From Tenacibaculum sp. (GTDB lineage: Bacteria > Bacteroidota > Bacteroidia > Flavobacteriales > Flavobacteriaceae), in NCBI GenBank assembly GCA_022448525.1, contig JAKVCX010000004.1:625403-689402 (forward strand): 64,000 nt of DNA, written 5' to 3'. The notes beneath the pieces are model-generated. The model saw only the letters and a program-made list of their open reading frames with translations, was not told where the DNA came from and searched no databases. The position numbers and the translations under genes are program-made. Positions 50,730 through 59,912 of the stretch are shown here, in pieces (the stretch's first letter is position 1; each line of letters opens with the position of its first letter).

Positions 50730-53105
50730 TTAATTTGAACCTATTGGAGAACCATCAGGCATTTTTAATATTTCTGATTTCTTTTTATACTTGGTAGGAT
50801 TTTCTTTGAAATCCTTCATTAATAGTAAAAATTCATTATTTACCGTATTTCTATTCTTTAATAGATAATTTTCTAACTCATTTAAACTTTCACTAACAAT
50901 CGCTTTTCCCTCGAAATAAATAGAACTATTATGCAAATAAAATAAATTTAAAATGATTTCTTTTGATACAATTGTATTCAGCGATTTATAGTAAGAACCC
51001 TCGAATTTCCTCTTGAAAGAAGTATTAATTAAAGAAGTTATAATTTCTTGTAAACCCAATTGGTTAGAATCTAAACTATGATGCTGTAAAACCCTATTTA
51101 TACGCTGCGGATGCAATAAATAACTTAATGTATAAGCTACATTAGTTTCAACTGCTCCATATGGATCAAAGGCTACACCAGTTTTGCTTTTAAAACTCTC
51201 TCGACTTCTTGAATATCCATAAGCTCTTGGAGGGAAAAGCTTTAACAATTTTTGTGGTATCGCAATTTCATTAATATCAATTGTTTTTAAAAGAGCTTTT
51301 AATGCATTTCTTTCTGTTTTACCATCAATTCTCTTTACAATTAAATCTTTCTGACCTTTTACCGCATATGTATAATCTAAACCTCCAATAAGTTTTGATG
51401 TTGCATCTGTTTGATATCTATGAAAAAAATACAATGGAACAAAAACATCTTCCAAAACAGAGTAAGGCTCACTGCTTCTAATGTTATCAATAGAAAAATT
51501 CTCTATTGCCAATCTTCTTATTGCTAAAACATTATTCAATTCTTCTGAAGCATCTTTTCCATTATCCCATAAATGTGCGTAGGCATGTGCACTTCCCATT
51601 GGTCTTGCATCAGCATCTGAAATAAATCGTAATCCTTGATCAGAAGCTTCTTTCAAAATTTGCATCAATCCTTCTCCTTCATTACTAGAAAAATCTTGAT
51701 AAGCATAAGCTACTGTGATTTTATCCCAATCTCCAATCTTTGTATCATAAGCCTGAGAAAAATCTATTTTATTATTCTTTATCGAAAATTTTGGATGTGG
51801 ATAATCCATTACAGAAGATCTATTGTTTGTACTTGCTGCAAAGTTATGAGCAAAACCTAAGGTATGCCCAATTTCATGAGCAGATAATTGACGAATTCTT
51901 GCTAACGCCATTTCTAAAGCGAACTTATCATTAGCTTCACCGTTCTTATAAGGAGCTTGCAAAGCTTGGGCTATTAAAAAGTCTTGACGGATTCTTAACG
52001 ATCCTAAACTAACATGACCTTTTAAAATTTCTCCTGTTCTAGGATCCGAAATATTTCCACCATAACTCCAACCTCTTGTTGAACGATGAACCCACTGAAT
52101 AACATTATATCTAACATCTAGTGGGTCTGCTCCTTCCGGTAACATTTTAACTTGAAAAGCATCTTTGTATCCAATTGCTTCGAATGCTTGATTCCACCAT
52201 CTTCCACCTTCTATAAGAGCAGAACGAACAGGTTCAGGTGTTCCTCTGTCCAAATAATAAATAATTGGTTCAACCGCTTCACTAACTTGTGCATTAGGAT
52301 TTTTCTTTTCTAAACGATGCCTATAAATAAATCTCTTTCGAATCGGTTCGTCAACTGGAGTTGCATAATCTAAATATGTCATTTGCCAAGAACCACAACG
52401 AGGATCGTATTTTCTTGGTAAATATTTATTATCTGGTAATTCTACAAAAGAATGATGTTGATGTACTGTTACTAAAGAAGCATTAGGCGTTACGCTTCTA
52501 ATATTAAATCCTTTCGGTTGTCCCGAAAAAGTAAGCATGATATCAAACTCTACATTTTTAGGAAACGCTTTTGTTCTATCCAAATTAAACGCGCTTTTAC
52601 TTTTATCCAAACGATAATTACCTTGATTGTTCGATGCTAACCTTCCAATTACTCCATGTGCATCTCTCATTAAAAAATCTGTCGCGTTTACCAAGAAACT
52701 ACCTTTCTTTTCTTTTTTAATTTTAAAACCATGCAATACTGATTTTGCAAATGCCTCTTTTACAGATTGTTTTTCCTCTTTATTATTGGTTACAGCTCTG
52801 TAATCTTGATTTGGTTGAATTAATAATAGTTTATTTCCTGCTTTTACAAACTTAACTACTACACCTCCACCAAGTTGACCTCTGTCCAAACCGATATCAT
52901 TTGATCCTAAACCTTCAGATAAAGCATTTACATAAAGGAATTCTTTATTTATTTCTTTGATTTCAAGGAAAACCTCATCCGTCTTTTCGTTATAATAAAA
53001 CGGAATGAATCCATCATATTTTGTGACTTTTTTCTCTCCTTCGAAAAACTGAGCATACGCTGAAAATGTAAAAAAACAGCAAAAAATGTATAGCAGATTT
53101 CTCAT
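50730..53105 (-). CDS. Secreted zinc-dependent metalloprotease (DUF5117/DUF5118/DUF4953 type)
   Basis: A 791-aa exported protein with a signal peptide ([19 protein letters not shown]). The order DUF5118-like ([17 protein letters not shown]), DUF5117-like (~80-270) and DUF4953 metalloprotease (~290-650) is typical of a Bacteroidota family. The zinc site is complete: [18 protein letters not shown], followed by the [20 protein letters not shown] block. It probably acts in the periplasm or outside; natural substrate unknown. The gene is divergent from prfB, with 70 bp between the starts, and leads the ltaE transcript. Confidence 0.9.
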   Translation of the reverse strand: MRNLLYIFCCFFTFSAYAQFFEGEKKVTKYDGFIPFYYNEKTDEVFLEIKEINKEFLYVNALSEGLGSNDIGLDRGQLGGGVVVKFVKAGNKLLLIQPNQDYRAVTNNKEEKQSVKEAFAKSVLHGFKIKKEKKGSFLVNATDFLMRDAHGVIGRLASNNQGNYRLDKSKSAFNLDRTKAFPKNVEFDIMLTFSGQPKGFNIRSVTPNASLVTVHQHHSFVELPDNKYLPRKYDPRCGSWQMTYLDYATPVDEPIRKRFIYRHRLEKKNPNAQVSEAVEPIIYYLDRGTPEPVRSALIEGGRWWNQAFEAIGYKDAFQVKMLPEGADPLDVRYNVIQWVHRSTRGWSYGGNISDPRTGEILKGHVSLGSLRIRQDFLIAQALQAPYKNGEANDKFALEMALARIRQLSAHEIGHTLGFAHNFAASTNNRSSVMDYPHPKFSIKNNKIDFSQAYDTKIGDWDKITVAYAYQDFSSNEGEGLMQILKEASDQGLRFISDADARPMGSAHAYAHLWDNGKDASEELNNVLAIRRLAIENFSIDNIRSSEPYSVLEDVFVPLYFFHRYQTDATSKLIGGLDYTYAVKGQKDLIVKRIDGKTERNALKALLKTIDINEIAIPQKLLKLFPPRAYGYSRSRESFKSKTGVAFDPYGAVETNVAYTLSYLLHPQRINRVLQHHSLDSNQLGLQEIITSLINTSFKRKFEGSYYKSLNTIVSKEIILNLFYLHNSSIYFEGKAIVSESLNELENYLLKNRNTVNNEFLLLMKDFKENPTKYKKKSEILKMPDGSPIGSN

Positions 53106-53162
53106 GAATTTATTTGGTTTAGATTTAAAGCTTGATAAAAATAGTAAATCTTTTTTTTACCT

Positions 53163-53170
53163 TATTTTTG
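53163..53170 (+). promoter_or_regulatory. -7 element of prfB
   Basis: TATTTTTG fits TAnnTTTG; the predicted transcript would begin only 1-3 nt before the ATG at 53176, which supports that start and implies a nearly leaderless mRNA. Confidence 0.5.
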
Positions 53171-53175
53171 CCCTT

Positions 53176-54270
53176 ATGATTACATTCGACCAATTAAAAA
53201 ACATTAAAAATCGCGTAGAAAAGCTCAGAGGATATTTAGATATCGATCAAAAATTAATTGAGATTTCTAATGAAGAAGAAAAAACGGCTGATCCTAACTT
53301 TTGGAATAATCCAAAAGAGGCTGAATCCTTAATGAAATCTCTACGTTTAAAGAAAAAGTGGGTTAATGATTATGAAGAAATTGTGACTTTAAGTGAAGAC
53401 TTAAATGTACTTTATGATTTTTATAAAGAAGGTGATGTAGAAGAAGCTGAAATTGCTGAACAATTCGAAAAAACAAATTCTTTTCTTGAAAATATAGAGT
53501 TTAAAAACATGCTTTCTGAAGAAGGTGATAGTTTAAGTGCTGTTGTTCAAATTACGGCAGGTGCAGGAGGAACTGAAAGTTGTGATTGGACGGAAATGTT
53601 AACACGTATGTATACGATGTGGGCGGAAAAACAAGGTTTTAAAGTAAAAACATTAAACTTCCAAGAGGGTGATGTAGCAGGAATTAAAACAGTTACTTTA
53701 GAATTTGATGGAGACTTTGCTTTTGGTTGGTTAAAAGGTGAAAACGGAGTTCATCGCTTAGTTAGAATTTCTCCTTTCGATAGTAATGCAAAACGTCATA
53801 CTTCTTTCTCTTCTGTTTATGTATATCCGGTTGCTGACGATTCAATTGAGATTGAAATAAATCCAGCAGATATTGAAATAACAACGGCACGATCTAGTGG
53901 TGCAGGTGGACAAAACGTAAACAAAGTTGAAACTAAAGTTCAACTTTTACATAAACCAACTGGAATTCAAATTCAATGTTCAAATTCAAGATCACAACAC
54001 GATAACAGAGCTACTGCTTTGCAAATGTTGAAATCTCAATTATATGAAATTGAACTTCAGAAAAGACAAGCAGCTAGGGCTGATATTGAGGCAAACAAAA
54101 TGAAGAACGAATGGGGAAGTCAAATACGTAACTATGTAATGCATCCTTATAAACTTGTAAAAGATGTTAGAACTGCCCATGAAACAGGAAATGTGGATGC
54201 AGTTATGGACGGTAATATTAATCCGTTTTTAAAAGCTTACTTAATGATGATGGGACAAAAAGATAATTAA
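53176..54270 (+). CDS. prfB: Peptide chain release factor 2
   Basis: Recognises UGA/UAA stop codons and triggers peptide release. 364 aa from the ATG at 53176; the frame stays open further upstream but a promoter element lies in that part. The SPF codon-recognition motif ([16 protein letters not shown]) and the GGQ catalytic loop ([23 protein letters not shown]) identify RF2. In many bacteria a UGA after RGYL forces a +1 frameshift; here the text is RGYLDIDQK in one frame (TTA GAT ATC), so autoregulatory frameshifting is absent. arsC follows 17 bp downstream. Confidence 0.95.
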   Translation: MITFDQLKNIKNRVEKLRGYLDIDQKLIEISNEEEKTADPNFWNNPKEAESLMKSLRLKKKWVNDYEEIVTLSEDLNVLYDFYKEGDVEEAEIAEQFEKTNSFLENIEFKNMLSEEGDSLSAVVQITAGAGGTESCDWTEMLTRMYTMWAEKQGFKVKTLNFQEGDVAGIKTVTLEFDGDFAFGWLKGENGVHRLVRISPFDSNAKRHTSFSSVYVYPVADDSIEIEINPADIEITTARSSGAGGQNVNKVETKVQLLHKPTGIQIQCSNSRSQHDNRATALQMLKSQLYEIELQKRQAARADIEANKMKNEWGSQIRNYVMHPYKLVKDVRTAHETGNVDAVMDGNINPFLKAYLMMMGQKDN

Positions 54271-54287
54271 TCTAAAAAACTATAGAA

Positions 54288-54629
54288 ATGATTACGATAT
54301 ATCACAATCCAAGATGCTCAAAATCGAGACAAGGATTAGCTATTTTAGAAGAAAGTGGAAAAGAATTTAAAGTGGTTAAATATTTAGATGATAATTTAAA
54401 TGAAGAAGAATTATCAAACATTATAAAACTACTCAACATCTCTCCTATTGAACTGGTGAGAAAAAATGAAAAAATTTGGAAAGAGAATTATAAAGGAAAA
54501 GAATTATCTGACAAGGATATTATCAATGCTATGATAGAGAATCCAAAATTAATTGAAAGACCAATTGTTGTGAACAAAGAACAAGCCGTTGTTGGCCGCC
54601 CACCTGAGAATATCAACTCAATTATATAA
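54288..54629 (+). CDS. arsC: Arsenate reductase, glutaredoxin type (ArsC/Spx superfamily)
   Basis: A 113-aa thioredoxin-fold protein with the active-site Cys in YHNPRCSKSRQGLAIL and the arsenate-binding region NPKLIERPIVVNKEQAVVGRPPENI, as in plasmid R773-type ArsC and YfgD/ArsC-like reductases. ELVRKNEKIWKENYKGKELSDKDII is the helical insert. Without arsB/acr3 or arsR around it, a general thiol-reductase role is equally possible. Probably co-transcribed with prfB. Confidence 0.88.
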   Translation: MITIYHNPRCSKSRQGLAILEESGKEFKVVKYLDDNLNEEELSNIIKLLNISPIELVRKNEKIWKENYKGKELSDKDIINAMIENPKLIERPIVVNKEQAVVGRPPENINSII

Positions 54630-54657
54630 TCAACATTCAAACATTAACACTTATTAA

Positions 54658-54690
54658 CATTGAAAGTTATTTGTTAAATAACTTTCAATG
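54658..54690. promoter_or_regulatory. 15-bp perfect inverted repeat within the M16 protease promoter
   Basis: CATTGAAAGTTATTT, loop GTT, then its exact complement to 54690. No T-run follows. TTG (54671-54673) and TATATTCG (54691-54698), spaced 17 nt, could be -33 and -7 elements, so the palindrome fills the promoter. It may be an operator or, less likely, an arsC terminator. Confidence 0.5.
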
Positions 54691-54723
54691 TATATTCGTG
54701 CTTGTTAAATCTTTTTATTTACT

Positions 54724-57510
54724 ATGAAAAAAATCTTAAAATTATTAACTATTGCTTTTCTAACTTCCCAAGTTACTACAGCACAATCAACCCAAAAAAT
54801 ACCAAATGATCCTTCTGTTAAAACAGGAGTACTTTCAAATGGTTTAACTTATTTCATCAAACAAAATCCTAAACCAGCAGATAAAGTTGAACTTCGTTTA
54901 GCTATTAAAGCCGGATCAGTATTAGAAGATGAAGATCAATTGGGATTAGCTCACTTTATGGAGCATATGAACTTTAATGGAACTAAAAACTTTAAAAGAA
55001 ACGAATTAGTAGATTATTTACAGTCTATCGGTGTAAAGTTTGGAGCCCATTTGAATGCTTATACAGGTTTTGACCAAACTGTGTATATTTTACCAATACC
55101 AAGTGATGATGAAGCCAAATTAGAAAAAGGTTTCCAAATTATTGAAGATTGGGCCGGCGGAGCTTTATTAGAAGGAAAAGACATTGACGAAGAACGTGGT
55201 GTTGTTTTAGAGGAATTCCGTTCTCGTAGAGATGCTAATTCTCGTATGATGGAAAACTACTTAGATAAAGTAGCTTACGGATCGAAGTATGCAAAAAGAC
55301 TTCCTATTGGAACGAAGGAAAGTATTGAAAACTTTAAACATGAAAGTATTCGTCGTTTTCACAAAGACTGGTATCGACCTGATTTAATGGCTGTAATTGC
55401 TGTTGGTGATGTTGATGTAGCAACATTAGAAAAGAAAATTAAAGATCACTTTGGAAAAATTCCAGCGGTTAAAAACCCTAGAAAAGTTCCGAATTACACT
55501 TTAAAAAATCACAAAGAAACTTTTATTGCAATTGAAGCTGATAAAGAGGCAGCGTTTTCTAGAGTACAATTAATGTATAAAGATTATGAAGACAAAAAGC
55601 CTAACACTACTGTTGAAGATTACAGAAACTCTTTAATCAACAATCTTTTCGATCAAATGATTAATAACCGTTTCGATGAATTAGCAAATACTGAAAATCC
55701 ACCATTTGTATATGGATACAGCTACTATGGAGGTACATATGCTAAAAACAGAAGAGCTTTTCAATCTGTAGCAAGTACTAGTGCTGATGGTCAATTAGAC
55801 GGTTTCAAAGCTTTATTAACTGAAAACGAAAGAGTAAAAAGATTCGGTTTTCAAGCCGGAGAATTTGAGAGAGCAAAGAAGAATATTGTTTCTCGAATGG
55901 AAAAAGCTTTCAAAGACAAAGATAAAAGAGAGTCAGGTAGAATTACAGGTGGTTTAGTCTCAGGATTTTTAAGCAACCGTCCTGTACCTAGTGTAGAATG
56001 GAGCTTTAAAACTACTTTAAGCTTATTACCAAGTATTAAATTAGAAGAAGTTAATGGATTAATTAAAAACTTCTTACATGACGATAACAGAGTAGTTGTA
56101 ATTACAGGTCCTAAAAAAGTAGTGACTGAAGCAGAAGTAACAAAAGCATTAAACGATGTTAAAACTATGGATTTAAAGCCATATGAAGACAAAGTTGTAG
56201 CTTCCTCTATGATTACAAAAATGCCAACTCCGGGTACAGTTGTAAAGGTGACTAAAAATGAAAAATTAGGAACTAAAACTTTAGAATTAAGCAACGGAGC
56301 TAAGGTTACATTTAAGAAAACAGACTTTAAAAACGATGAAGTTTTATTTAGTTCATTTAGTTATGGTGGTACATCTTTATATTCTGATGAAGAATTACAC
56401 GCAACTTCATTTGCAAATGGAGGTTTAACTGAAGCAGGAATCAATGGTTTCAATTTAAATGACATGAATAAAATGATGTCGGGAAAAATTGCACGTGTTA
56501 ACCCTTACATTAGAAGTTATAGTGAAGGATTTAATGGTTCAGCTGCTCCTAAATATTTAGAAGAATTATTCCAAATGGTTCATTTGTATTTTACAGCATT
56601 AAACAAAGATGAAAAAGCTTATAATTCATTTGTAAATAAACAAAAAAGTTTCTTAGGAAATTTATTAGCAAATCCTAATTTCTTCTTCCAAAAAGAGATG
56701 AGTGATTTTACAAATAAAGGAAACCCACGTTATACAGGATTCCCATCTCCTGAGAAATATGAAAAGGCTGATTATAATTTAGCTTATAAAAAATACCAAG
56801 AGCGTTTTGCTGATGCTGGAGACTTCAACTTCTATTTCGTTGGAAATGTTGATGAGGCTAAATTAACAAAGTTAGCTACTACATATATCGCAAGTTTACC
56901 AGGAAAAAATTCTAATGAAACTTATAAAGTTAGTTCTTTCCGTCCTTTATCTGGAATGCACAAAAAGGTAGTTGAAAAAGGTAAAGATCCTAAAAGTATG
57001 GTACGTATCATGTATCAAGGAGAAGCTGATTACAACGCTAAAGATGCTTTAACTTTCGACTTCATTGGAGAAGTAGTTAGCATTAAGTTAATTGAAAAAT
57101 TACGTGAAAAAGAAGGAGGAGTTTATTCTGCTGGTGCTCGAAGTAACATGCGTAAACTTCCATACGGTAGATTTGGTTTAACCATTTCATTCCCTTGTGC
57201 TCCTGAAAATGTTGAAAAACTTAAAAATATTTCAGTTGCAGAAGTAGAAAACGTAATCAAAAATGGTCCATCTGAAGAAGATTTATCAAAAGCTAAAAAA
57301 GCTATGATTAATGATCATAAAGAAGATGTTAAAACAAATAGATTCTGGTTAAATACAATTCAAAACATGGATTATTCAAAAGGTAATCCTGATAATTTAT
57401 TAAGTTTTGAAGAAAGAGTGAATGCTATCACTGTTAAAGACATTCAAAAGTTAGCAAAGAAATATCTTTCTAGCGGATATATTTTAGGAATCATGAATCC
57501 TGAAAAATAA
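54724..57510 (+). CDS. M16-family zinc peptidase (insulinase/pitrilysin-like), exported
   Basis: A 928-aa protein with a signal peptide (MKKILKLLTIAFLTSQVTTAQ). Two M16 halves: the N-terminal half has the inverted zinc motif HFMEH in LGLAHFMEHMNFNGTKNF and the downstream Glu ligand in ERGVVLEEFRSRRDANSRM. The C-terminal half (~520-928; FRPLSGMHKKVVEKGKDPKSMVRIMYQG, KLIEKLREKEGGVYSAGA with the R/Y substrate motif) is the catalytically silent partner. Such peptidases degrade peptides up to oligopeptide size in the periplasm. It ends in a strong terminator at 57531. Confidence 0.93.
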   Translation: MKKILKLLTIAFLTSQVTTAQSTQKIPNDPSVKTGVLSNGLTYFIKQNPKPADKVELRLAIKAGSVLEDEDQLGLAHFMEHMNFNGTKNFKRNELVDYLQSIGVKFGAHLNAYTGFDQTVYILPIPSDDEAKLEKGFQIIEDWAGGALLEGKDIDEERGVVLEEFRSRRDANSRMMENYLDKVAYGSKYAKRLPIGTKESIENFKHESIRRFHKDWYRPDLMAVIAVGDVDVATLEKKIKDHFGKIPAVKNPRKVPNYTLKNHKETFIAIEADKEAAFSRVQLMYKDYEDKKPNTTVEDYRNSLINNLFDQMINNRFDELANTENPPFVYGYSYYGGTYAKNRRAFQSVASTSADGQLDGFKALLTENERVKRFGFQAGEFERAKKNIVSRMEKAFKDKDKRESGRITGGLVSGFLSNRPVPSVEWSFKTTLSLLPSIKLEEVNGLIKNFLHDDNRVVVITGPKKVVTEAEVTKALNDVKTMDLKPYEDKVVASSMITKMPTPGTVVKVTKNEKLGTKTLELSNGAKVTFKKTDFKNDEVLFSSFSYGGTSLYSDEELHATSFANGGLTEAGINGFNLNDMNKMMSGKIARVNPYIRSYSEGFNGSAAPKYLEELFQMVHLYFTALNKDEKAYNSFVNKQKSFLGNLLANPNFFFQKEMSDFTNKGNPRYTGFPSPEKYEKADYNLAYKKYQERFADAGDFNFYFVGNVDEAKLTKLATTYIASLPGKNSNETYKVSSFRPLSGMHKKVVEKGKDPKSMVRIMYQGEADYNAKDALTFDFIGEVVSIKLIEKLREKEGGVYSAGARSNMRKLPYGRFGLTISFPCAPENVEKLKNISVAEVENVIKNGPSEEDLSKAKKAMINDHKEDVKTNRFWLNTIQNMDYSKGNPDNLLSFEERVNAITVKDIQKLAKKYLSSGYILGIMNPEK

Positions 57511-57530
57511 GAATCAACTTATTATCAAAT

Positions 57531-57558
57531 AAAAAGCTCGCCAATGGCGAGCTTTTTT
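57531..57558. terminator. Bidirectional terminator between the M16 gene and the sugar transporter
   Basis: AAAAAGCTCGCC (57531-57542), loop AAT, GGCGAGCTTTTT (57546-57557); 12-bp perfect stem. Confidence 0.92.
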
Positions 57559-57562
57559 AATT

Positions 57563-58891
57563 TTATATTTCTTCTAATTGACTTGTTTTTGATTTTGTTC
57601 TACCATAATAATAGATGTATATATAGCACATCATTATTAATACAAATGCCAATTTAAATCCTAATCCATCAACCAACATTCCGTATAATGGAGGGATTAC
57701 AGCACCACCAAAAATAGCAGTACATAAAATTCCTGAAGCTTGTGGTTTCAAATCGTCTAATCCCTCTAAACTTAAAGAGAAAATAGTTGGGAACATAATT
57801 GAATTAAACAAACCAACAGCTAAAATAGCCCACATTGACATTAAGCCTGTTGTTGAAACGGAAATTATAATCATCAAAATTGCTAAAGAAGCAAATAAAC
57901 CTAACACTTTTACAGGAGATAAAATCTTAGTTAAATACGCACCAACAAAACGTCCAATCATTGCGCCTCCCCAATAGAACACTACAAATACACCTAATAG
58001 AGATTTTGGATCTGAGTTCGTGAATGTCTTATTAAATAAAGTAGCAATTGTATTTGCAATAGACATCATTGTTTCATTAGATGAAATTAAAGGAGCTAAA
58101 TTCATTTCCATAAAATAACTTACTAAGTAACTTCCTATTGCCACTTCTGCTCCAACGTATACAAATATTGCAATAGCTCCCATAACAAGTGATTTTTTAC
58201 TCAATAAAGCTTTATATCCTTTGTTAGGAATTTTCTCCATAACCTTTGGAAGTTTAACAAATATAAATATGACTGCTAATAGAATGACAAAGAAAGCAAT
58301 ACTTAAAAATGGTGATTGAACTGCAGAAGCTTCTGAAACGAAATATGCTTCTTTCTCTGCCGACGCTAAAGACGCGATTTCCTCTTTTGTTTTAACCTTA
58401 TCACTTAAAATTAACATGGCTCCTATAGCAGGCGCAATTGTTGTCCCTAATGAATTGAATGCCTGAGATAAATTCAATCGACTACTTGCTCCTTCCTCAG
58501 AACCTAAAACCGCAACATAAGGATTAGCTGCTACTTGAAGTAAGGTCATACCACCAGCCAACACAAAATAAGCTAACATAAAAATCCCAAAAATTCTGTA
58601 TGAAGCTGCTGGATAGAACAACAAACAACCCAATGCCATTGTCACTAAGCCCAATACAATTCCTCGTTTATAACCGATTTTTGCTAAAATATTACCTGCT
58701 GGAATTGAAAGTAAAAAATAAGCACCAAAAAAAGCAAACTGAACCAATCCAGCTTGAAAGTAAGATAAAGTAAATACTTCTTTTAATCTTGGAATTAAAG
58801 AATCAACTAACACTGTAATAAATCCCCACAGGAAAAATAATGATGTTAGAAAAATAAAAGCCGTTTTGTAGGATTTATTGGTTGTTGTCAT
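57563..58891 (-). CDS. Sugar MFS transporter (FucP/GluP/NagP type)
   Basis: A 442-aa inner-membrane sugar/H+ symporter with about 12 spans. Signatures: FFLWGFITVLVDSLIPRLKEVFTLSYFQAGLVQFAFFGAYFLLSIPAG (first spans of the FucP family), LQVAANPYVAVLG, SRLNLSQAFNSLGTTIAP, FYWGGAMIGRF and the C-terminal GAVIPPLYGMLVD. The operon also encodes glycosylasparaginase and a GH92 mannosidase, with a GH20 hexosaminidase divergent, so N-acetylglucosamine or mannose released from N-glycans is the likely cargo; this is inferred from context. Its start is 6 bp after the stop of the glycosylasparaginase gene. Confidence 0.88.
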   Translation of the reverse strand: MTTTNKSYKTAFIFLTSLFFLWGFITVLVDSLIPRLKEVFTLSYFQAGLVQFAFFGAYFLLSIPAGNILAKIGYKRGIVLGLVTMALGCLLFYPAASYRIFGIFMLAYFVLAGGMTLLQVAANPYVAVLGSEEGASSRLNLSQAFNSLGTTIAPAIGAMLILSDKVKTKEEIASLASAEKEAYFVSEASAVQSPFLSIAFFVILLAVIFIFVKLPKVMEKIPNKGYKALLSKKSLVMGAIAIFVYVGAEVAIGSYLVSYFMEMNLAPLISSNETMMSIANTIATLFNKTFTNSDPKSLLGVFVVFYWGGAMIGRFVGAYLTKILSPVKVLGLFASLAILMIIISVSTTGLMSMWAILAVGLFNSIMFPTIFSLSLEGLDDLKPQASGILCTAIFGGAVIPPLYGMLVDGLGFKLAFVLIMMCYIYIYYYGRTKSKTSQLEEI

Positions 58892-58897
58892 AAAGTA

Positions 58898-59908
58898 TTA
58901 TTTAGTTTTTAAATAAAAATCTGATTTAATATTCTTTGTTTCTCCGTCTTTAAATATGTTATAACTGAACCATTCGTGAATGGAATAACTTCCTACTTCA
59001 CCTTTTTTGTTTAGTGCAATATAACACACTTGAAAATCTTTATAATTACTATTTGGTTTACTCACAATTCTACGAATTGCTTCTTCACAAGCTTCTTGTG
59101 GTGATTTTCCTTGTCTCATCAATTCAACAATCAGAAAACTACCGACAGTTTTTAAAACTTCTTCTCCCAAACCAGTTGCAACAGCTCCACCAACTTCATT
59201 ATCTATGAATAAACCTGAACCAATAATTGGGGAATCTCCAATTCTTCCCGCCATTTTATAAGCCAATCCACTAGTTGTACAAGCTCCTGAAATGTTTCCC
59301 TCTGCATCTAAAGCTAACATTCCAATGGTATCATGGTTTTCAATATTTATAATTGGTTTGTATTCAGATTTTATTTTCCACTCTTCCCAAGCTTTCTTAG
59401 AATCTTCTGTTAACAAATCTTCCTTTATAAAACCATTAGCTTGGGCAAACTTTTCAGCTCCTTCTCCAGCTAAAATTGCATGAGGAGTTTCTTCCATTAC
59501 CTTTCTTGCTAGAGAAATTACGTGCTTTATGTTTTTTACTCCAACTACAGCTCCATAATCACCCTTTTCGTTCATAACGCAAGCATCTAGGGTAACATCT
59601 CCATCTCTATCTGGTAAACCTCCAATTCCTACAGTTTGGTTTTTAGGATTAGCTTCTTCTTTTTTACAACCTTCAACAACTGCATCTAATGCAGATCCAC
59701 CATTTTTCAAAACTGCTGCAGCCGCATTAATTGCATCTGGAAAATTCCAAGTTCCAATGGCAATAGGTGTAACTTTAGTTGAACTTTCAACTTTCTTTAA
59801 TCCAGTTTTTGAATCTGACTTTTCGTTATTACAGCCAAAAAAACCGAACAACGAAAGCAAACATAGATTAAATACGAGTATACTTCTTATAATTTTTCTT
59901 CCTTTCAT
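58898..59908 (-). CDS. Glycosylasparaginase (N4-(beta-N-acetylglucosaminyl)-L-asparaginase), lipoprotein
   Basis: A 336-aa Ntn-hydrolase cleaving the GlcNAc-Asn bond of glycoasparagine. Autoproteolysis occurs before the catalytic Thr in NHDTIGMLALD: Asp193|Thr194, exactly as in the enzyme of Elizabethkingia. GIGGLPDRDGDVTLDACVMN, GACTTSGLAYKMAGRIGDSPIIGSGLFID and ATGLGEEVLKTVGSFLIVELMRQGKSPQEA are family blocks. The N-terminus has a lipobox (FFGC, Cys26), so it is probably membrane-anchored. It sits between the sugar porter and GH92 mannosidase in one operon. Confidence 0.94.
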   Translation of the reverse strand: MKGRKIIRSILVFNLCLLSLFGFFGCNNEKSDSKTGLKKVESSTKVTPIAIGTWNFPDAINAAAAVLKNGGSALDAVVEGCKKEEANPKNQTVGIGGLPDRDGDVTLDACVMNEKGDYGAVVGVKNIKHVISLARKVMEETPHAILAGEGAEKFAQANGFIKEDLLTEDSKKAWEEWKIKSEYKPIINIENHDTIGMLALDAEGNISGACTTSGLAYKMAGRIGDSPIIGSGLFIDNEVGGAVATGLGEEVLKTVGSFLIVELMRQGKSPQEACEEAIRRIVSKPNSNYKDFQVCYIALNKKGEVGSYSIHEWFSYNIFKDGETKNIKSDFYLKTK

Positions 59909-59912
59909 TCTA

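Noticed and set aside
53086..53175. A 30-residue N-terminal extension of release factor 2
   Set aside because: It overlaps the 5' end of the divergent metalloprotease gene, contains the -7 promoter element, and is absent from RF2 proteins, which begin near MITFDQLKN.
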